DNA of 64,000 nt from Pithys albifrons albifrons. Taxonomy: Eukaryota > Chordata > Aves > Passeriformes > Thamnophilidae. The notes beneath the pieces are model-generated. The model saw only the letters and a program-made list of their open reading frames with translations, ran no database searches and was not told the DNA's origin. The translations under genes were made by a program, and so were the position numbers. Location of the stretch: contig NC_092460.1 in the NCBI RefSeq assembly GCF_047495875.1, forward strand, positions 35,257,054-35,321,053, in the 5' to 3' direction. Shown piece by piece: positions 14,001 to 28,687 of this stretch; position 1 is the first letter of the stretch; each line of letters opens with the position of its first letter.

Positions 14001-15667
14001 GAGTCTTCTGTGCAGACCTGTCAGTTCAGTACATTCCAAAGAATATTGTAACACTTAAATATTTGAGTTGAAAGAGCTGATAGAGTTGTTAGAGGTGACC
14101 TTTTACAACATCCACCTAAATTAGACAGACCTATCATTGTCCAACACAATATTTACATAACTTAAACATCTGAATTAAAAACAATATATTTAGATACAAC
14201 ATATTTAGGTACAAACTATACATTTGCTAGGAATGTTGAATAACTTTTAGCATGGCAAACTCAATAGAATATCTAAAATACAGACTGTAAACTCAGTCTC
14301 ACTTTCCTCTTCTTGATCTCAGCTGTCAGTTTATTTTCTGATCAGCTAGGCTTGTCAGATACCCTCTTTTTATTCCACATCATGCCCATACATTTACTTT
14401 AGATAGACATTTTTCTCTCTTGTACTCAGTCAACAAGAATTAAACGCATTTTATCAAAAAAGGAAAAGCTTTAATCAAATGCAAGAGGCCAAAATCCTCC
14501 TCTTAATCTGTCTCTCTGATTCTCAGCAATTTCATCTTCCAGAACTCTTTTTTTTTTGGTCTAGCACAAAGCACAGTGTTCCCCATCTGTGTACATGTGT
14601 GAATCCACACATGCATTTATGAAAATTAAAAGTAGCCTTACCATGAGAACTGAGCAGAAAAAAATTGTTTCAGAAGCTTGCAGATTCTTTTTTCAAATAA
14701 TTGTAGTCTCTGAATGAAAGCTTCTTTTTTCACCCGTATCCAGGTGTTAGTGGTTTCCATGAAAACTTTTTCTCAGTTTTCCACTATACTCAGTAGGTCT
14801 TTGAATTAAAGATTACATGTTATTATTCAAAGATTAGCTTTAGTTTTTATTAACTCCAAAGCCTTCTTAACAGAGGCTGTGATGACAATAACATTTGAGA
14901 AGAGTTTGAGAGTTGATTTGGACAAAAATGTCACACACTTTTTGAAAAAAAAAAAGAAAAATAGCAAAGGCAAGTTATGTAAATATACATTTGCTTTCTT
15001 GCAGCCTCAGCAGCCTAATCTGAACATATCATGGTATCTTTCAAGTCTATTTAGGGGAGGAATACTTAGAACACAATCATCCAAGAGAGACATGTCTCTG
15101 ACAGGACTGTGAGGCATGGTAATCAAAACTCAAACTGCTGCAGTTTCTCTGGTTTGTAGTCAAAAGCCCATGGACACTTCAGGTTTCACAGGATCTCCCC
15201 TCAAGCCACAAAATCATCTTTGATTCTCCCAAGTTCATAATGGATTGGCTCATGAAAGTACCTCAGCTTTCAAATCAGTGGAGACAAAATGTATATATAG
15301 AAAAGAGCTTCTGTACAAAATAATGGAGCTTTCAACATGGGCAAATAATTATGCAACTTCATTCATTATATGACAAGAAAATTTCTGTCATTTCCTGCAG
15401 AAGGTGATTGGAAGGGATTTTTTGCTATAAGACGTCTTAAGTTTCCAAAGGTTATGACTGAGGAAAATGTTCTGCTATGGTAGAAAAGGTGAGACATTCA
15501 AGGAGGAACAGTGCACCCAAGCACTGAAATTCTCAAGGTTGGCCCAACTTTACTCCTGTTCAGATGCATCTCTTGTCATGATAACCATGTCATTCTACAG
15601 TGCAATATTCCAGAAATATTAGGTATGTGCAGTTGGGGTTTGGGAGGATAGGGTGGATTTAGGTTTT

Positions 15668-15726
15668 GGTAGCTAGTTTGTGTTTTGTGTTTTGTTTTTG
15701 GTTTTTTTTTTTTTGTGGGGTGTGTT
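15668..15726. repeat. G/T-rich low-complexity tract
   Basis: The plus strand is almost purely G and T here, built of TGTTTTG-like words and ending in a T run of about twelve followed by GTGGGG. It is simple sequence with no gene signal. Confidence 0.75.
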
Positions 15727-17500
15727 GAACTGGAACATTTGATGTGATGTGCAATTCAAACTGGCTTGAATAAAAATATGACCCTGTAAAGCATTTAAAA
15801 TTGGCAGGCAGGCTGGGGTGAGCATTCAGGCAGCACAGCTGGGTGCCTGAAAAGGGAAAATCCAATCAGCAGTGATTGTACATGGATAAATCCCATGAAG
15901 TTGGGGGAAAGAAAAAAAAAAGGATGCTGGCAATTTTCTACCGTGCTTAGAACAGTGAAATAAAAACCTTGTACTGACCTCAAGGGGAACAGTAACATTT
16001 CAAGATTCAAACTTGAAAGGGCAAAATATTTTCTCTTATGTTTGGTGCTAGACCTCTCAGGAAGCATGTGGACATAAGAACTGGAGAAAGGAATGAAAGC
16101 CCATTTGGGAATGCCTCATATAGTGCCCAACTGTGCACATCTGTGACTGTGCACACAGTTATGCAGTGTCTCATTTAGCCAAACCTCTTCTTGAAATGGA
16201 ACATGAAGATCAAGCAAATACAAAGCCAGACCAAAGCAGAGTTTCAAATTTTCTAAAATTCAAAATAACAGGAGTTTCAAACTTGAAATAACACCAAGCA
16301 TTGCCATGGGACAATCCTGTTTGCTTGGTGTGCATTAGATGCACAATTAAAGGCACACAGACAAAGATCTCTTGTCACACAAGAATGACAAGAGTTCCTC
16401 CAGCCAGAACCATCCAAACAGGTCTTAGGGGCATTCAAAGTGTTTTAACACTATTCAGTTCTTTAACTCCTGTACACTGGGACATGAACAGGAAAACAGC
16501 ATTGTCCAGCTAATTCAGTGTCTTAAAGCATCAGAGCTCTGTCAGTTCTTAGGGTGAATATTTGAGGAGGGATTTTTATTACCTGGCTGGAGTTGCACTT
16601 GGGCTGTTTCCAGGCAAGGTCCTTGTCTTTGAGTGCAGTACCACAAGGACACTGTTCAGTGCTTACAGGAGTTTTCCCCTTCAGTCCAAAGACAGAACAC
16701 AACTGTTACCTTTGCCATAGATATTTTTTCCATCTTTATCAGAGAGGCCACCCATTATGTTCTGCCTCTTCTGTTGTTTCCACTGTCCTTGAATCCAAGC
16801 CAAGCTCCTCTTCAAATCCTCAGGACACCTCTGTGCTATTATTTACATTTGGAAGCCCAAGAAGAGACCAAAGCACTCATTTTCAGTGCTTAACTAGTGA
16901 GTCAGATCATTTGACTTTATAAGTCAAGGTAGTTACCCTGGTAAGCAGAAAAAACTCGATGATCTATCCTTGAGCACTACGAGGGGGAAGCAAATTGAAC
17001 TGAACTCTCTCACTAACCATCATTTCTCGTCCTGACAATATCTAATTCCAATTGCAGATAATGGACAGATGAAGATAGATTGTACCCTTTGCTTCTCTTC
17101 TCCTCTTAGGTGAGTTTGTTCGCAGCTGAGCATTACAGTGAGGTTTTGTGGCTTTCTCTGGGTGGCATCAAATTCTGCCCCTTCTCTGTTGGGGAAATTC
17201 ACAGCAACTAAGGAAGACCTTCGTCCTCTGAAGAGCTTCCTCTCAGTAAGATCCTGGCCATGAGTATTTAAAATCTTTCTGAAGCCAAGAAAAGGTTGCT
17301 GTTATCATCCATTGCTGATTTTGACATCACTATACTGATTTTAAATGCCATGCAGCGAACTACTAATTGGGTATTGAGTTCCCTTCTGCACTGTACATAC
17401 AAATCATGGGAATCCTGCTCCTTTCTGTAACAGGAAAAGGGACTTCTTTAAAGATTCTGTTTCAGCTCATTAAACAACATGACATATACAGGATATAGAA

Positions 17501-17580
17501 ATTATATATATTAAACATTTTCTATATTTTATATGTTATATATTATTATAAATTATATATGTCATATATTGCATTATATG
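17501..17580. repeat. AT-rich, TATA-rich low-complexity patch
   Basis: About 80 bases are almost entirely A and T, dominated by TATAT words with overlapping palindromes such as TTATATATAA-like cores. This is low-complexity sequence with easy-melting character. No transposon ends were seen around it. Confidence 0.8.
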
Positions 17581-20500
17581 AGGTATTTAAAGAGGCAAAG
17601 TGTCTTGATTTGAACAAGCAAATGTCTAAAGACAGTTGCAGTGGCAGGCTGTAATATTGTCAACATAACACTGGGAAACAGTGCTATTCAGCTGACTTCT
17701 CACATGCATAGTAACTCTCTTTTCTCGTTATTCTTCCTACTCCCACCTATAGATGGGCCCATAGTAGGAGACAGACTTCCATTTTTCAGAATTTTGGAGG
17801 GTTTTTGCAACAGAGAAGAGCTACATTAAGGTGTCATCTCTTGACTTTTCTATTTGTTCATACTGCCAAAACCATAAAACACTGCTCCCACAAGCATCTC
17901 TCTTTTTTATAAAAAGCTAAAAATGAGGTTAAAAAAAGAAAAAGGCATTGAGTCTTTCCCAGTCAGTCTCTTACAAAACAAGAGACTGACCTTCCTAGGC
18001 AAAGAATCAGCTTCCAGCAACTCTGAACACCAAAGCTGCAGCACTGCTAAAAGGTCAGGAAGCTCTAAAACTCCAAGCACACCATATTCATACAGACAGT
18101 AAACCTGAACACAATGATGCTGCAGAGAAACTTCCCTGGACAGTTGTCGACCAGAGCAAGAGATAACACTGCATCCCTTGGGAAGCTGCCTGGAGTTCCA
18201 GCTCTTGAAGAACTTTGGCAAAAACAGGCAGTGAAGAAATGTGAAGTGATATGTAAAAAAAACCCAATCTATCCAGTCACTACAACAGTGCAGTCATGCA
18301 ATGAAGGTAAATGCATTTTATGACAACTCTTGCATTTATGCTCAATCATATTGTCCAAAGTTATTTTCTATGCTTATTTTTTCCTATGTTTATTTTTTTC
18401 TGGGCCTGCACTGCTTATCAAAGCTAAACCTAAAACACAATCAGTTGCATTGGTTTTGTTGGACTCTGCAACATTCTCTCTCTAATGTGGGAATTTGAAC
18501 TTTCACATAGTACAATTCCCAGATGTTGCTTTCCTTCTACCAGCAGAAAGGAATCCCTACTCCCTTTTAAAGTCAGCCCAAATGAGGGTTTCCACCAAAG
18601 TTACTTCAGTATTCTCCCAAGTGATTTTTCATTTCTCTTTTGCAGAAGATTTTATTACTCACACCTGGTGCAAAACCAAATTCCCTTCACATCCATTCCA
18701 GTCAGGACTTGTGCTGTTTCCCTTGTCCCTATGATGCCCACCTCTAGCACAAATTTCTCTCTTTGGTTACTCACCCCCCTTAAAGTTAATATTCAGTCAT
18801 TTCCATGGCTTCACACCAGCTATGGCCACAAAAAGAGGACTTTGAGGGTCAGTCAAAAAACTTCTCCTCCTGCCTGACCACTATGGGAAGAGCCCATTCC
18901 ACAGCACTTACAAGATCTGGTTTAGTAAAGTCATGGAAAAGTTTATTACTCCACCTTATTCATGGTGAGAAAAAATAAAAGTTCTCTTTTACCAGAGCAC
19001 AAAAATGTGAGATTGATGGTATTGGTTTCTTCCATTTCTTCATTCACCAGCTCAGAAGAGCAAACAGTCCCAGTTTTTCCAATGACTCCAAGTGCCGCCA
19101 CTGTGCTTTCATATCACCATGGCAGTGAAATAAATGTTATATACTTGGAAGTCTTTAATGGAAAGAAGGTGGCATTAGGTGAAATGTGAAGGTGCACGTT
19201 CATATCTCAAACACTAGTGGTGGAACACTTACACACTGGATTTCACTATAAAAACAACTTCAATTAAATATTCCAAGAGGCATTTGTACTCCTTGTATGT
19301 GTGGCGTAGTAATTCAGTGCCACATATGAAAGAGAAATTATTTGGGGGAGAAGAGGTGCTTAATCAAAGGACAAGGAAGAAGGGAAATTGTTGCCCTAAA
19401 CACCTCTCAGCCCTGACACCTTGCCATGGGACCTGGGCGAAATCACACTTTGGTTTTAAACAGTTTTGAGTAAACCATTACTCTTAAACAAAAAGCTCTA
19501 AGCAGGTAAGTCAAATATTTTCTGTTAAAACACTTTTTCAACTGAAATTTAGGCTTTCTAATAAATGCTGGGGAGGAGTGGGAGAGAAAGAAGTGTCGAC
19601 TTTCTACAGAAAAATAACTATTGCATCTCAAATTTGAAGTCCCTTCTGATAACATATAGTTTGCGAACTTACTGTTTTACACACTGTCTGAACTGGGCTC
19701 CCCAAACTATCTAACTATCCAACAATTTTGTAATTTTTTTAATGAAATCTATCCAGACAGACTGGAAACATAAGACAATTGAACTACAATTTCCAACAGT
19801 TTCTTTCCGCAGTGTGTTCAAATCAAATTATTAAGTACATAGGCAAAGCTGGTGAGTCTTGTCAGAAAAGACAGTTTTTCACCAGATTTTTTGTAAAAGA
19901 CAATGACTTTTTAGAACAACAACAACAAAGTAAAAAAAAAAAAAGGATTTGCAGGTTAGTTTATCCCACAGATGCTCATCTGAAATCCATATATTACTGG
20001 TAGTAAAATAGATTGGGATTTTTAAAGGCAGAAGGAAAGTCCCATAAGTAGTCTATCCCAGTCCTACTTCAGCCCAGGCTAATAATGTGTATTTCATTAA
20101 TTTAATCTTCCTCTTGCCTAAGTTTAAGGGTTCAGGCTAATCACCTACACAAAGCTGCTTACCAGGATGAACTGTCACATTTTCAAGTATTCGTTATTAC
20201 ACTCCTGAGATCACTCTAAGGATGGTCACAAAGATAAAGAACTTACATATAAAATATAAGTTTACAAGAGGGTTATTGGGTATTAGTTTGGGCTTTTTTG
20301 TTGTGTGAAGGGGGTTGTTTGTGTGAATTTTTTAGCTAATCCACATATAGTAAGTTTTAAAGGTATTTCAGAGGCAATATTTTCAACACTGGCTAACAGA
20401 TTCCACAGAGGTCTTTGAGCCTTAAGACTAATTTTATTATGTAATGCATTAGAAATATTTGCTCTCTACTCTTCTGCAAAACCATATTTGACAACAATGG

Positions 20501-23389
20501 ACCAAATACATTCATATCCCAAAATATCAACTAAGCACGAACATTTAAGTATGCAAATCTTGCATATATTAAAGACAAGTAACTTTAAATTAAAAGTAAA
20601 TTTGGTTGTGGTATATTACCTTCTTGCAGAACTATGTTCAAAGCTCATATAGAGAAAATACTTTGTCTACCTTGGCTTGCTTTGATTTCACAAGCTTCCC
20701 ATAGACATATAATGAAGCTTGCATAATTAACATATGGAAGGTCTCAGAACATATTACCACATATTCTAAATATAATCAGTAATTGCATATGATGTCATCT
20801 GAAACTAATTCAGTCCCCTTCACAGCAAGCCTACATTTTGAGCTCACATCACACTGGCCATGTGCATTCCAATCTGCCCATATCTCCTGCCTCCTCCTTC
20901 AAAGGCACACAGGTGCCTCCGTGTCACCTTCCACGCTGCCCCTTCTGCGCAGGGCACACAGTCCAAGTCCTCCTGCCAAGTGACCTTATCTCTCAGTGTT
21001 TGCTTTCCATGCTGCCTGTAGAAACGAGGACAGTTAAAACACAACATCAATTCCACCGGAGAAACACACACCTCCCTGAGCTGACAGTAAGATCTTTCTT
21101 CTACTACCCCCGTTACCTTCCTGTCTGTAACACACAAGTCTGGGTTTGGTATTATTTTACATCAGAGAGTAGGCTCATTTGGGCCAGGACCTGCAGACTG
21201 AATACTTGACTTGTTTCTGACCACATGAACAGATTACCTTGCACAAACCCAGAGTAATGATCATGGGACCATTCTTAGTTATTTCCTTTGCTAATAATTC
21301 TGCTGGTATTAATAGCAGTTGGTGAGTACATGACACTTTCAAAAAGCAATTGTCCTTATTAAGTAAATAAACAATGAGTGAGGAACCTCTCTGTGGAGAC
21401 TCGTTTTTTGTAAACCTTGGCCTCACTCTGGCTGCTTTTGTTTTTCAAGCTAAATGATTTGCAAGTATTATCCCACTGTTAATATCCACAGCACTGAATG
21501 CCAGCATCAACAGATTCCATTGACAAGCCGTGTTTGGGTTTTCCCCCTCCCTCTGTCAAATATGTCACTGCTTTAAAAATGTCCTCAAGTAATTAGAATT
21601 ACTCATTCAAAATAGAAGCACTACAAACTTCCCTCCATGTCGCAGATAATTAGTTCTGGGCATCTCGTCCATTATCCCTTTGGGCATTTGCTGCACATGC
21701 CATGTGAAATAACAGAAAATGTGCTTTTCAGTGAAGAACCACAGCAAACAGTCATGCCAGGAGCAGTAAGTAACAAGCTTGCTGACAGCACTACAACCCT
21801 TCTTCATACAAAGAAGTCCCGTGGGTTTTTTTTTCAGCAGAGTTTTGAGGTTTTTTTCTCTGAATACATTTCTCTTCCCATAAATAAGCACTGTAGAGAA
21901 TAAAACATTGAAAAACTAATGCCACGCCCTGTTTAACATGTGGAAGAAATGTTACCCCATCTCTAAAGATTTTCCCGCTCACTGTTAACAAATATTGTGC
22001 TGGTATAAAAAGGGTAGTTTTATAACAACAGATGGAATTCTTTCCATCTTTTTTTCAGTTTCCTACCTCTTGCCATTGCAGCAGGCAGGAATCAATGGAG
22101 TGCAAGAGCACCTCTTGCTACTTAGGCATTGAGGGATATTAAGTTTTAAAGCTTTTCAGCACAACAGATAAGACAGACCTTGATTTCAAACAAATTTCAT
22201 GCCACCCAGTTCAAGGTAGCCCTTTTATGATAGTGGCTATAAAAACTACACCATTTTATGACATCACAATAATGTCTGAAAACAAATTGTAGTGATACTG
22301 GGCTTTTGAGATGTTGCATTATGAAAATTAACAGGTTAAATTAAAAAACAAAACCAAAAATTATTTTAACTATCATACATAAAGTAGCAGGTATTTAGAG
22401 ATGCCAGCAAAGGTTAGGGCTCAATCCTGTTAGGTACCCTACACACACCAAGACCCAAACTTTATACCACCCAAGTTACAATCTGAAGTAGCATGAGAAA
22501 AAATGTTTTTGAGAAAGAAAGCATAATTTTAATTTTACAGGCAGGAAAATTGACATATGTGATCACCAGTTAAGATTAGCAGCCTTAAGCCTGGATGATT
22601 AGGTACAATCATCTGAAACCTGACATTAATACAATCCACAGAAAACTTTGGAAAATCCACAAATTTGTTCACCTAAAAATGGATCTAGGTGCCACTTGAA
22701 GAAATTAAGTTACTTTTGTGGTGTAGCAGATTGTCTCTGGGGCTGAAACAGGGATGCTGGCCAGATTTTGTTCTCCTGACACAAGCACAAAGTCATTTCT
22801 GCTCCCTACAGTGAGTTAATTAGGTTTATCTGAGCTGAGACAAAAGCTCATTAGCCTTTTACTAACAGCTCTTAAAACTCCTTTGTTTTGCTGTTCACAA
22901 CTTCTATTCAGCATAAGTGGATAGAAAATATATGGATTCAGATTTTTAAGTGCTGTCAGGAAACAAATCTTCTTTTTGTTGCTCTAGTCCATTCTGGAAT
23001 ATGTTGGAAGCAACTTAATCTACCCTACCTTGTCACCTCTAAATCCTAACCTGGAGACCTCCGCAGTGGCCAAGAATGCTTGAAAGAGGTCTCCTATCAA
23101 GATACTGGTTTTTGTTAGACTGCGACTCATTATCATGAATCACATGTGCATCATTATTATGTATTTCCAGTCTGCTAAAAATAATTATTTCAAATTATTA
23201 AAATCTTTAAAAGGAAGGACACATGCAATATGTTGAGGAACAGGATTTGGCAACTATGTCTAAGCCAAGGTGTTAACACCAAAGCATTATACCACTGTGA
23301 ATGTAACTAACTGTAAACATCATTTCACTAAGCATGAAAAGGGTGATTTGTAGAACACACATATGTACAAGTTACACTGTAAGCTAAAA

Positions 23390-23900
23390 CTGGCTCCAGT
23401 CATCAACAAGGGTGTTAAGGAAAGGTCCCAGTCTGACCATGCAGGAGCCACTCTGGCAGTCACACTCCCATCATCAGAGACTTTCACCACTGGGACCAAA
23501 GCCCTTTCATAGCAAGTGGCTCCAGTGACATGGCAGGTCCCCATTTGACTCCCTCACAGCCTGCTCAGACAGTCAGACCAGGTTTCCTTAGTGGTTTGAG
23601 CCCAGGTTTCCCATAGCAGTCCAGGATGTCTCAATCCACAGAGCCATTGATTCATGGCACAGTAACCCAAGAACAGCTCAGCTGGTGCCTCTGAGGAGGG
23701 ACCTCCAACAAAGGAACCCCTGGGCTTTTATTGTTTATGATTGTGATAGTCTGGGGTTTTCCTGCTGAGCCATTGGCTCCTGCCCTGTCTCTGAGTGTCC
23801 TATCCCCTGGCTGGGCCACAGGTGCCCATGCCCTTTGTTGTACAAACCCTTTTGACTCGGTTCCAGCCCAGAACTCAACCTGCAGCAAATGTGTTCCTCA
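23390..23900. other. GC-elevated segment, possible old LTR/ERV remnant
   Basis: This half-kilobase is visibly richer in G and C than its neighbours and has composition reminiscent of retroviral LTR or untranslated sequence. Examples are GGCTGGGCCACAGG and CTCCCTCACAGCC-like words. I could not identify a TG...CA boundary pair, a target duplication or a coding motif, so the call rests only on composition and may be wrong. Confidence 0.2.
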
Positions 23901-25384
23901 GCAGGCCTGTGAAGGTTACCAAAGTGCTCATCTGTAATAACAATGCTGCCACACGTAGAAACATAGCTCCATGTTCAGAGAGAATCCAGTCACTGCAAAC
24001 ATCAAAACATTTCAAAATGTTTGAAGATCGACAATACATTTGATAGAGCAGAACATGGCCAAAAGTCAGGAAGCACAGGGAGAAAACAGTGGTTTGTAGA
24101 CTTCATTTCATGCAAAAAACTTAGTTCACATTCCAAGAAAAAAGCATAGAACAGGCAATTCTGCAGAACAGGCACTGGGAACTGCTGAGAATGTTAATGA
24201 ATTTAGCTCTAGACCTATCTTTCACAATTTGCACAGTAACAGACAAAAGTCAACCACAGATATCAAGCCATGGCTACTCATAACAATATGTCAGAGATTA
24301 TTGTTCCCCAGGAACAGTCTTGTCACTGGAAAATGTGAAAAACTCCTCTACCAGTCTGTGTGGGGAACGCAATTCACCAAAAACAAGTCAAACAAAAAAG
24401 AAAACCCCTCTGACCCTTCAAAAAACCCACTCTACACACATAAAATTACAAAAACAAATTTCAGACAAGCCTAAACTGGAAAAAAACCAACAACCTGGAA
24501 GCAGAAATGCAGATCAGGCAGAAGATAGCATACAAAAGACAAGGCAAAAGTAGAACCATAAGGAAGCAGCAGAATAAAAATTAGGCCACACTTAAAAAGA
24601 GTATTCAGATTAGTTATCTATAATAGCCTCTTGTGTTATGGGAAAGCATATTGGGGAGCTAGTAGAGTATTCTTATGGAAGACTGTCAAAACTATTCTAG
24701 TAATAATGTTTTATGACATCCAATTACTCATGAAGTCAAGGATACACACAATATAATCACAAACCACAGCATAGTGTCTGCGGAACAAAATGTCAGATGG
24801 AGAGATTGGTAATATTCAGGACTGACTTTAAAGACTCATCTTGGCAAGCCTCAATACCGCTGGCAAGAGGGAAACACAGAGGGAAGGCCACTATTGTTCT
24901 AGTTTATTAGAGACTTTACGCACTGATGCTTGAGATCTCTCAGAAGAGGCTTACGAGAATAGCAAGAGGAAAGGAAAAAGGCCCAGTTTGTTGCAGCTGA
25001 AGGATTTTTCCATAAAAGGCAGAAAGAGGTATAAGAGGATGGGATGGTGTTACCACCAATGAGATGAAAAGGAGCAGACAAACTTCTGAGTCAAAGTGGC
25101 AAAAATTCAGGTGGAACCTGAGGAATTGCAGTTTAAACTTGATATTAAGCTTGAAAGGAAATCCCATAGTTTGTTGAGGGATATGGATCTTGGAACAGTC
25201 AAACTGGGATTGATTTCCACAATTATTGGACCCACAAAAGGCTCCTGAACAGCTTTGTTACAGTACTCCTCTGCCTCAGCTTACCCCTGTAGCTGTCCAG
25301 GCATAGAGTGCTCACTGGAAATCTCGGCAGAGTGCTTTTTTGAGAGCAACAAAAGAGAACAGAAAACACACTGAGAAGCTCCCT

Positions 25385-25450
25385 TCTTTTTTTGTTGTTG
25401 TTGTCCTTTTTTTTTCCTTTCCTTTTTCCTTTTTTTCTAATTTTTGTTAT
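25385..25450. repeat. T-rich pyrimidine tract
   Basis: A run of T-rich blocks including TTG trinucleotides and TTTCC units. On the opposite strand it creates the lysine/asparagine-rich middle of a 144-codon open frame, which is therefore not evidence of a gene. Confidence 0.75.
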
Positions 25451-28375
25451 TTTGGATTCAGGTTCAGTGAAAAGAGCAGCAGGCAAAAACCAGGTTTCAA
25501 GGACACAGCCTGAAACATGGAGATAATACAACAAAGCTTCCAAAGAAACTGTATCAACAACCCTCCAGTTTCTTATATTTGGACGAATTTCACTGAGAGC
25601 TGGAGCAGAAAGGCATTCTTCAAAAGCCTTAACCCAATTCTCTCCAAATTTGGTCAAAAAGGTTCTTTAATTGAATCATACTCAAAGGAGGAAAAAAAAA
25701 AAGGAAAAAAAAGAAATTGGAAAAAAACCCTTCAGAAACTCAACTATCACCACGTATTTTTAAGTCAGATATCTAGGCTGTATGCTTAGTTTTTCAGTTT
25801 TATAGCAAAGAGGTATTTACACTAACAAAGCCAGAATCTACAGTGGTTGTTGCTGGTTGTTTTTTGGTCCTCTTCCTCCCTCTCCTAGAAAAAGGGACTC
25901 CGCAAGGCTATGCTGGCCAAAGTCTGAAATACACTGCAAATCAATTCTCTGAAGGTGGGAAGAACAGGAATGAGTGGCACTGGAGAAACCCAAGCAGCTA
26001 CTGGAAAACAAAAGCAAGAGGAGGATACTGAAGCACAGCCAGAACTGCTGGATGCCACTGCAAACAGAGACTGGGCAAACAGCTCCATCTCCATCTCCAC
26101 AGGCTGATGCATGGACGGGTCACACAAGGTCATGCTTCTCCCAAGGGGAGCCATCGATGGCGCAGATCTCAGGCAGCTCAGCACAGCAGGATCGTGTCAC
26201 CATGGGACAAGGATTCAGGATATCGCTATGTTGTCTTATCTAGCAAGTTTTATTTCTGGCTGGCAGGACTGACCTTTAGGGTCTCCAAAGACGCAAGTCC
26301 CAGGCTTCTTTGATTTGCAAAAGTATAAACCCTTGCTCTAATCTCAGCTTGTTTGAAAAATAAGCATATTTCTATCCACAGTCTATCCTCTATCTTTCAA
26401 ATTAATCTTGACAACACATACTGCCTGATAGAGTTGAAAGTGTCATAAATGTTTTTTTACAATCGAGTTATTTTCACAGTCAGGACAAACAACTACTCGG
26501 AGCTGACCTCAGAGCTCTCTCTCAAGTTTGTTAAAGGATGTCTGCTCATTTCAGCTGTGAGGAACAGAGCTGCCCTGGCTGCCAGGGCCAACTGCAATTG
26601 CTCACAGCTGTAACAACTCCAGGGTGCAAGCAGTGCCAGGGCTGTGGAAGGAAAGCAGGGTATAGAAGGGACCTTGCAGGAGTCTCATTCCTCTGAAGAA
26701 AGTACTAATAACTTAACTAGGCCCAGCAGGAGCCAAAGAAAAGAAAGCACTAATCACAATTCCTGCTGCTGCTTCTTCCCCCCATCTCCAAATTACAGAC
26801 AGCAGCACTCCTGTTCAGAGCCTGTGACTGGGTTATCCCCAAGGAATCTGCCTGGTCAGCCATGCTGGAACTCAGAAACAACTTCTGTTTAAAGTTGTGG
26901 ATGCTGATAGAATGAAAGGTGAAATCATCTCTAAGAACATCACCTTTTTCTCATCAGCTTTTCTGCTGAGCAGCATTCAAACACTGGCATTGCTGCTTCT
27001 CAGGGTCCCAGTCCTTCACAGCCAGGACTACTACGGGAAGCAATGAGTAACAGGATTATTTCTAAGGCTGATAAGGAAAAGCCCTGAGACCAAATGCCCT
27101 AATGAGCTGAAAAGTAAAGCATACACAGGGAAGCCCACGAAGAGAATAGTTGGATGTTCAACAAGAGCTTCCATGTTCCACTTTTCAAAGCTGAGCACAC
27201 ATGAGAGCTTTAAAAATTGACCCTGCTCCAGATTATCTGGATCCACAAAAATTCAGACAGTTTCTTGAAGGAAGTAATCATAACATTAACTAGTTCTGCC
27301 TCATCCTTGTTTCTAAATGTTAACAACATCCAGATTAGCAGATTTATGTGTAAAATAGGATAATTTTTTTAAGTGCTAACCCACCTTGCTCTTACAGGGC
27401 TATGCCAGACAACAGACTGAAGGAACTGGCCATGTATGAAAAGGTGAAGATTACAAGATCTAAAAAATGACTGCAGGCAGGTGTTCCTTTACAGTGCAGT
27501 AGGAATATTTTTCTCCATGGTGTCTTGCAGCTACTGTAGATACAAGACTGTTCCAGAGAGTCCTTTTACTAACCTATCAAAACCCCTTCAGTTTACCCCT
27601 GAACACTAGGACAGTGAACACAATCTCCTGAGTTAACCAGCCCACCCACATCCCACCTACACAGAGGACTCAACCCTGTCTTCAAGGAGTAAATCCTTTT
27701 TCCATAATCCAAACTCCACGCTTGCATTGCTTACAGTAAACCAGTTGTCATATTTACCTATTTGACCACTGTCATTACATTATCCCTACATGCTCTTATC
27801 TATAATGACAGGCTGTCAGAGCCCTTTTCATCTGTAGCTACTGTTCTTACTTACTTGTGATGTAGGAGCTCTGGAGAGCTGCTGTAATAAGTTCACGTTA
27901 TGCCAAACTCAATAAAACATAAAAACAACCTCTGTCCTAAAGATTTTCCAGGTCAAAGAAACTCTCCCAAACCTTTCTTTGAGTTTAATTTCTGTAATCG
28001 ATAAATCCCATTTATTTTTATTCTTTTCAGGTACTCACATTTTTATGTCTCCTGCTATAGTTTCAGTTTTCTCTAGAAGGGAACCTTTTGTGAATTGACC
28101 ATACAAAGGCTCTGTGTCCTCTTTCTTCAAACCTCTCAGAAATATCTAAAATTCTCTAAACCATGTGGCTGAATAGGATTAGAATAGAGGTTCCATTAGC
28201 TCAATAACTGGTGACAGCAATAAAAGCGCCTCATCATTTTTAAATACAATTGTTAATTGTTTCAATCTTTCCTCAGATATTACTGTTATTTTTGTACTTC
28301 TAAGTCAGTGCCAGTCAATACAGTAATTTGCCTACTCTCATGGTATTCTCAAGAAGGAATGAGAAAGCTGGAGGA

Positions 28376-28687
28376 GTTTTTGCCAGGGCATGTAGTGATG
28401 GGACAATGGGGAATAGCTTTAAACTTAAGGAGAGTAGGTTTAGATTAAATATTAGGAAGAAATTCTTTCCTGTGAGGGTGGTGAGGCACTGGCACAGGTT
28501 GCCCAGAGAAGCTGTGGATGTCCCATCCCTGGAAGTGTTCAAGGCCAGGCTGGATGGAGCTCTGAACAACCTGAGCTAGTGGAAGATGTCCCTGTCCATG
28601 GCAGGGGGTTTGGAAAGAGATGATCTTTGAGGTCCTTTTCAACTCAAACCATTCTGTGATTTTATGATTCATTCTATAATTCTATGA
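28376..28687 (+). mobile_element. CR1 LINE, 5'-truncated 3' end
   Basis: This is the 3' end of a chicken-repeat-1 non-LTR retrotransposon. It contains the recognisable stretch around 28459-28530 (GAAATTCTTTCCTGTGAGGG, then GGCACTGGCACAGGTTGCCC), the GTTCAAGGCCAGGCTGGATG segment near 28537, and the terminal GATGATCTTTGAGGTCC block. It finishes in the CR1-type tail of ATTCTATGA-like units at about 28660-28687. The truncated 5' end is normal for CR1 insertions. The start is approximate because the first 30-50 bases are diverged. Short open frames inside it are remnants or chance. Confidence 0.93.

Larger units (their letters stand above)
9791..28375. other. Mostly unique non-coding sequence, no gene seen
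   Basis: I find no recognisable exon, RNA gene or complete mobile element in this stretch. Short open frames of up to about 144 codons look random or low-complexity. Local features worth noting are a tandem duplication at 10995-11030, an AT-rich patch at 17501-17580, a pyrimidine-rich stretch at 25385-25450 followed by a purine-rich one near 25690, and somewhat GC-richer stretches at 23.4-23.9 kb and 26.0-26.9 kb. The GC-richer parts could be old retroelement remnants, but I cannot define their ends. Confidence 0.55.

Noticed and set aside
14059..14110. CR1-like words (TTGAGTTGAAAGAGCT and AGAGGTGACC)
   Set aside because: The likeness to a reverse CR1 end is short and broken; without an alignment I cannot support it.
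25223..25657. 144-codon minus-strand open frame
   Set aside because: Its middle is a lysine/asparagine run produced by a T-rich simple tract; the rest has no family resemblance.
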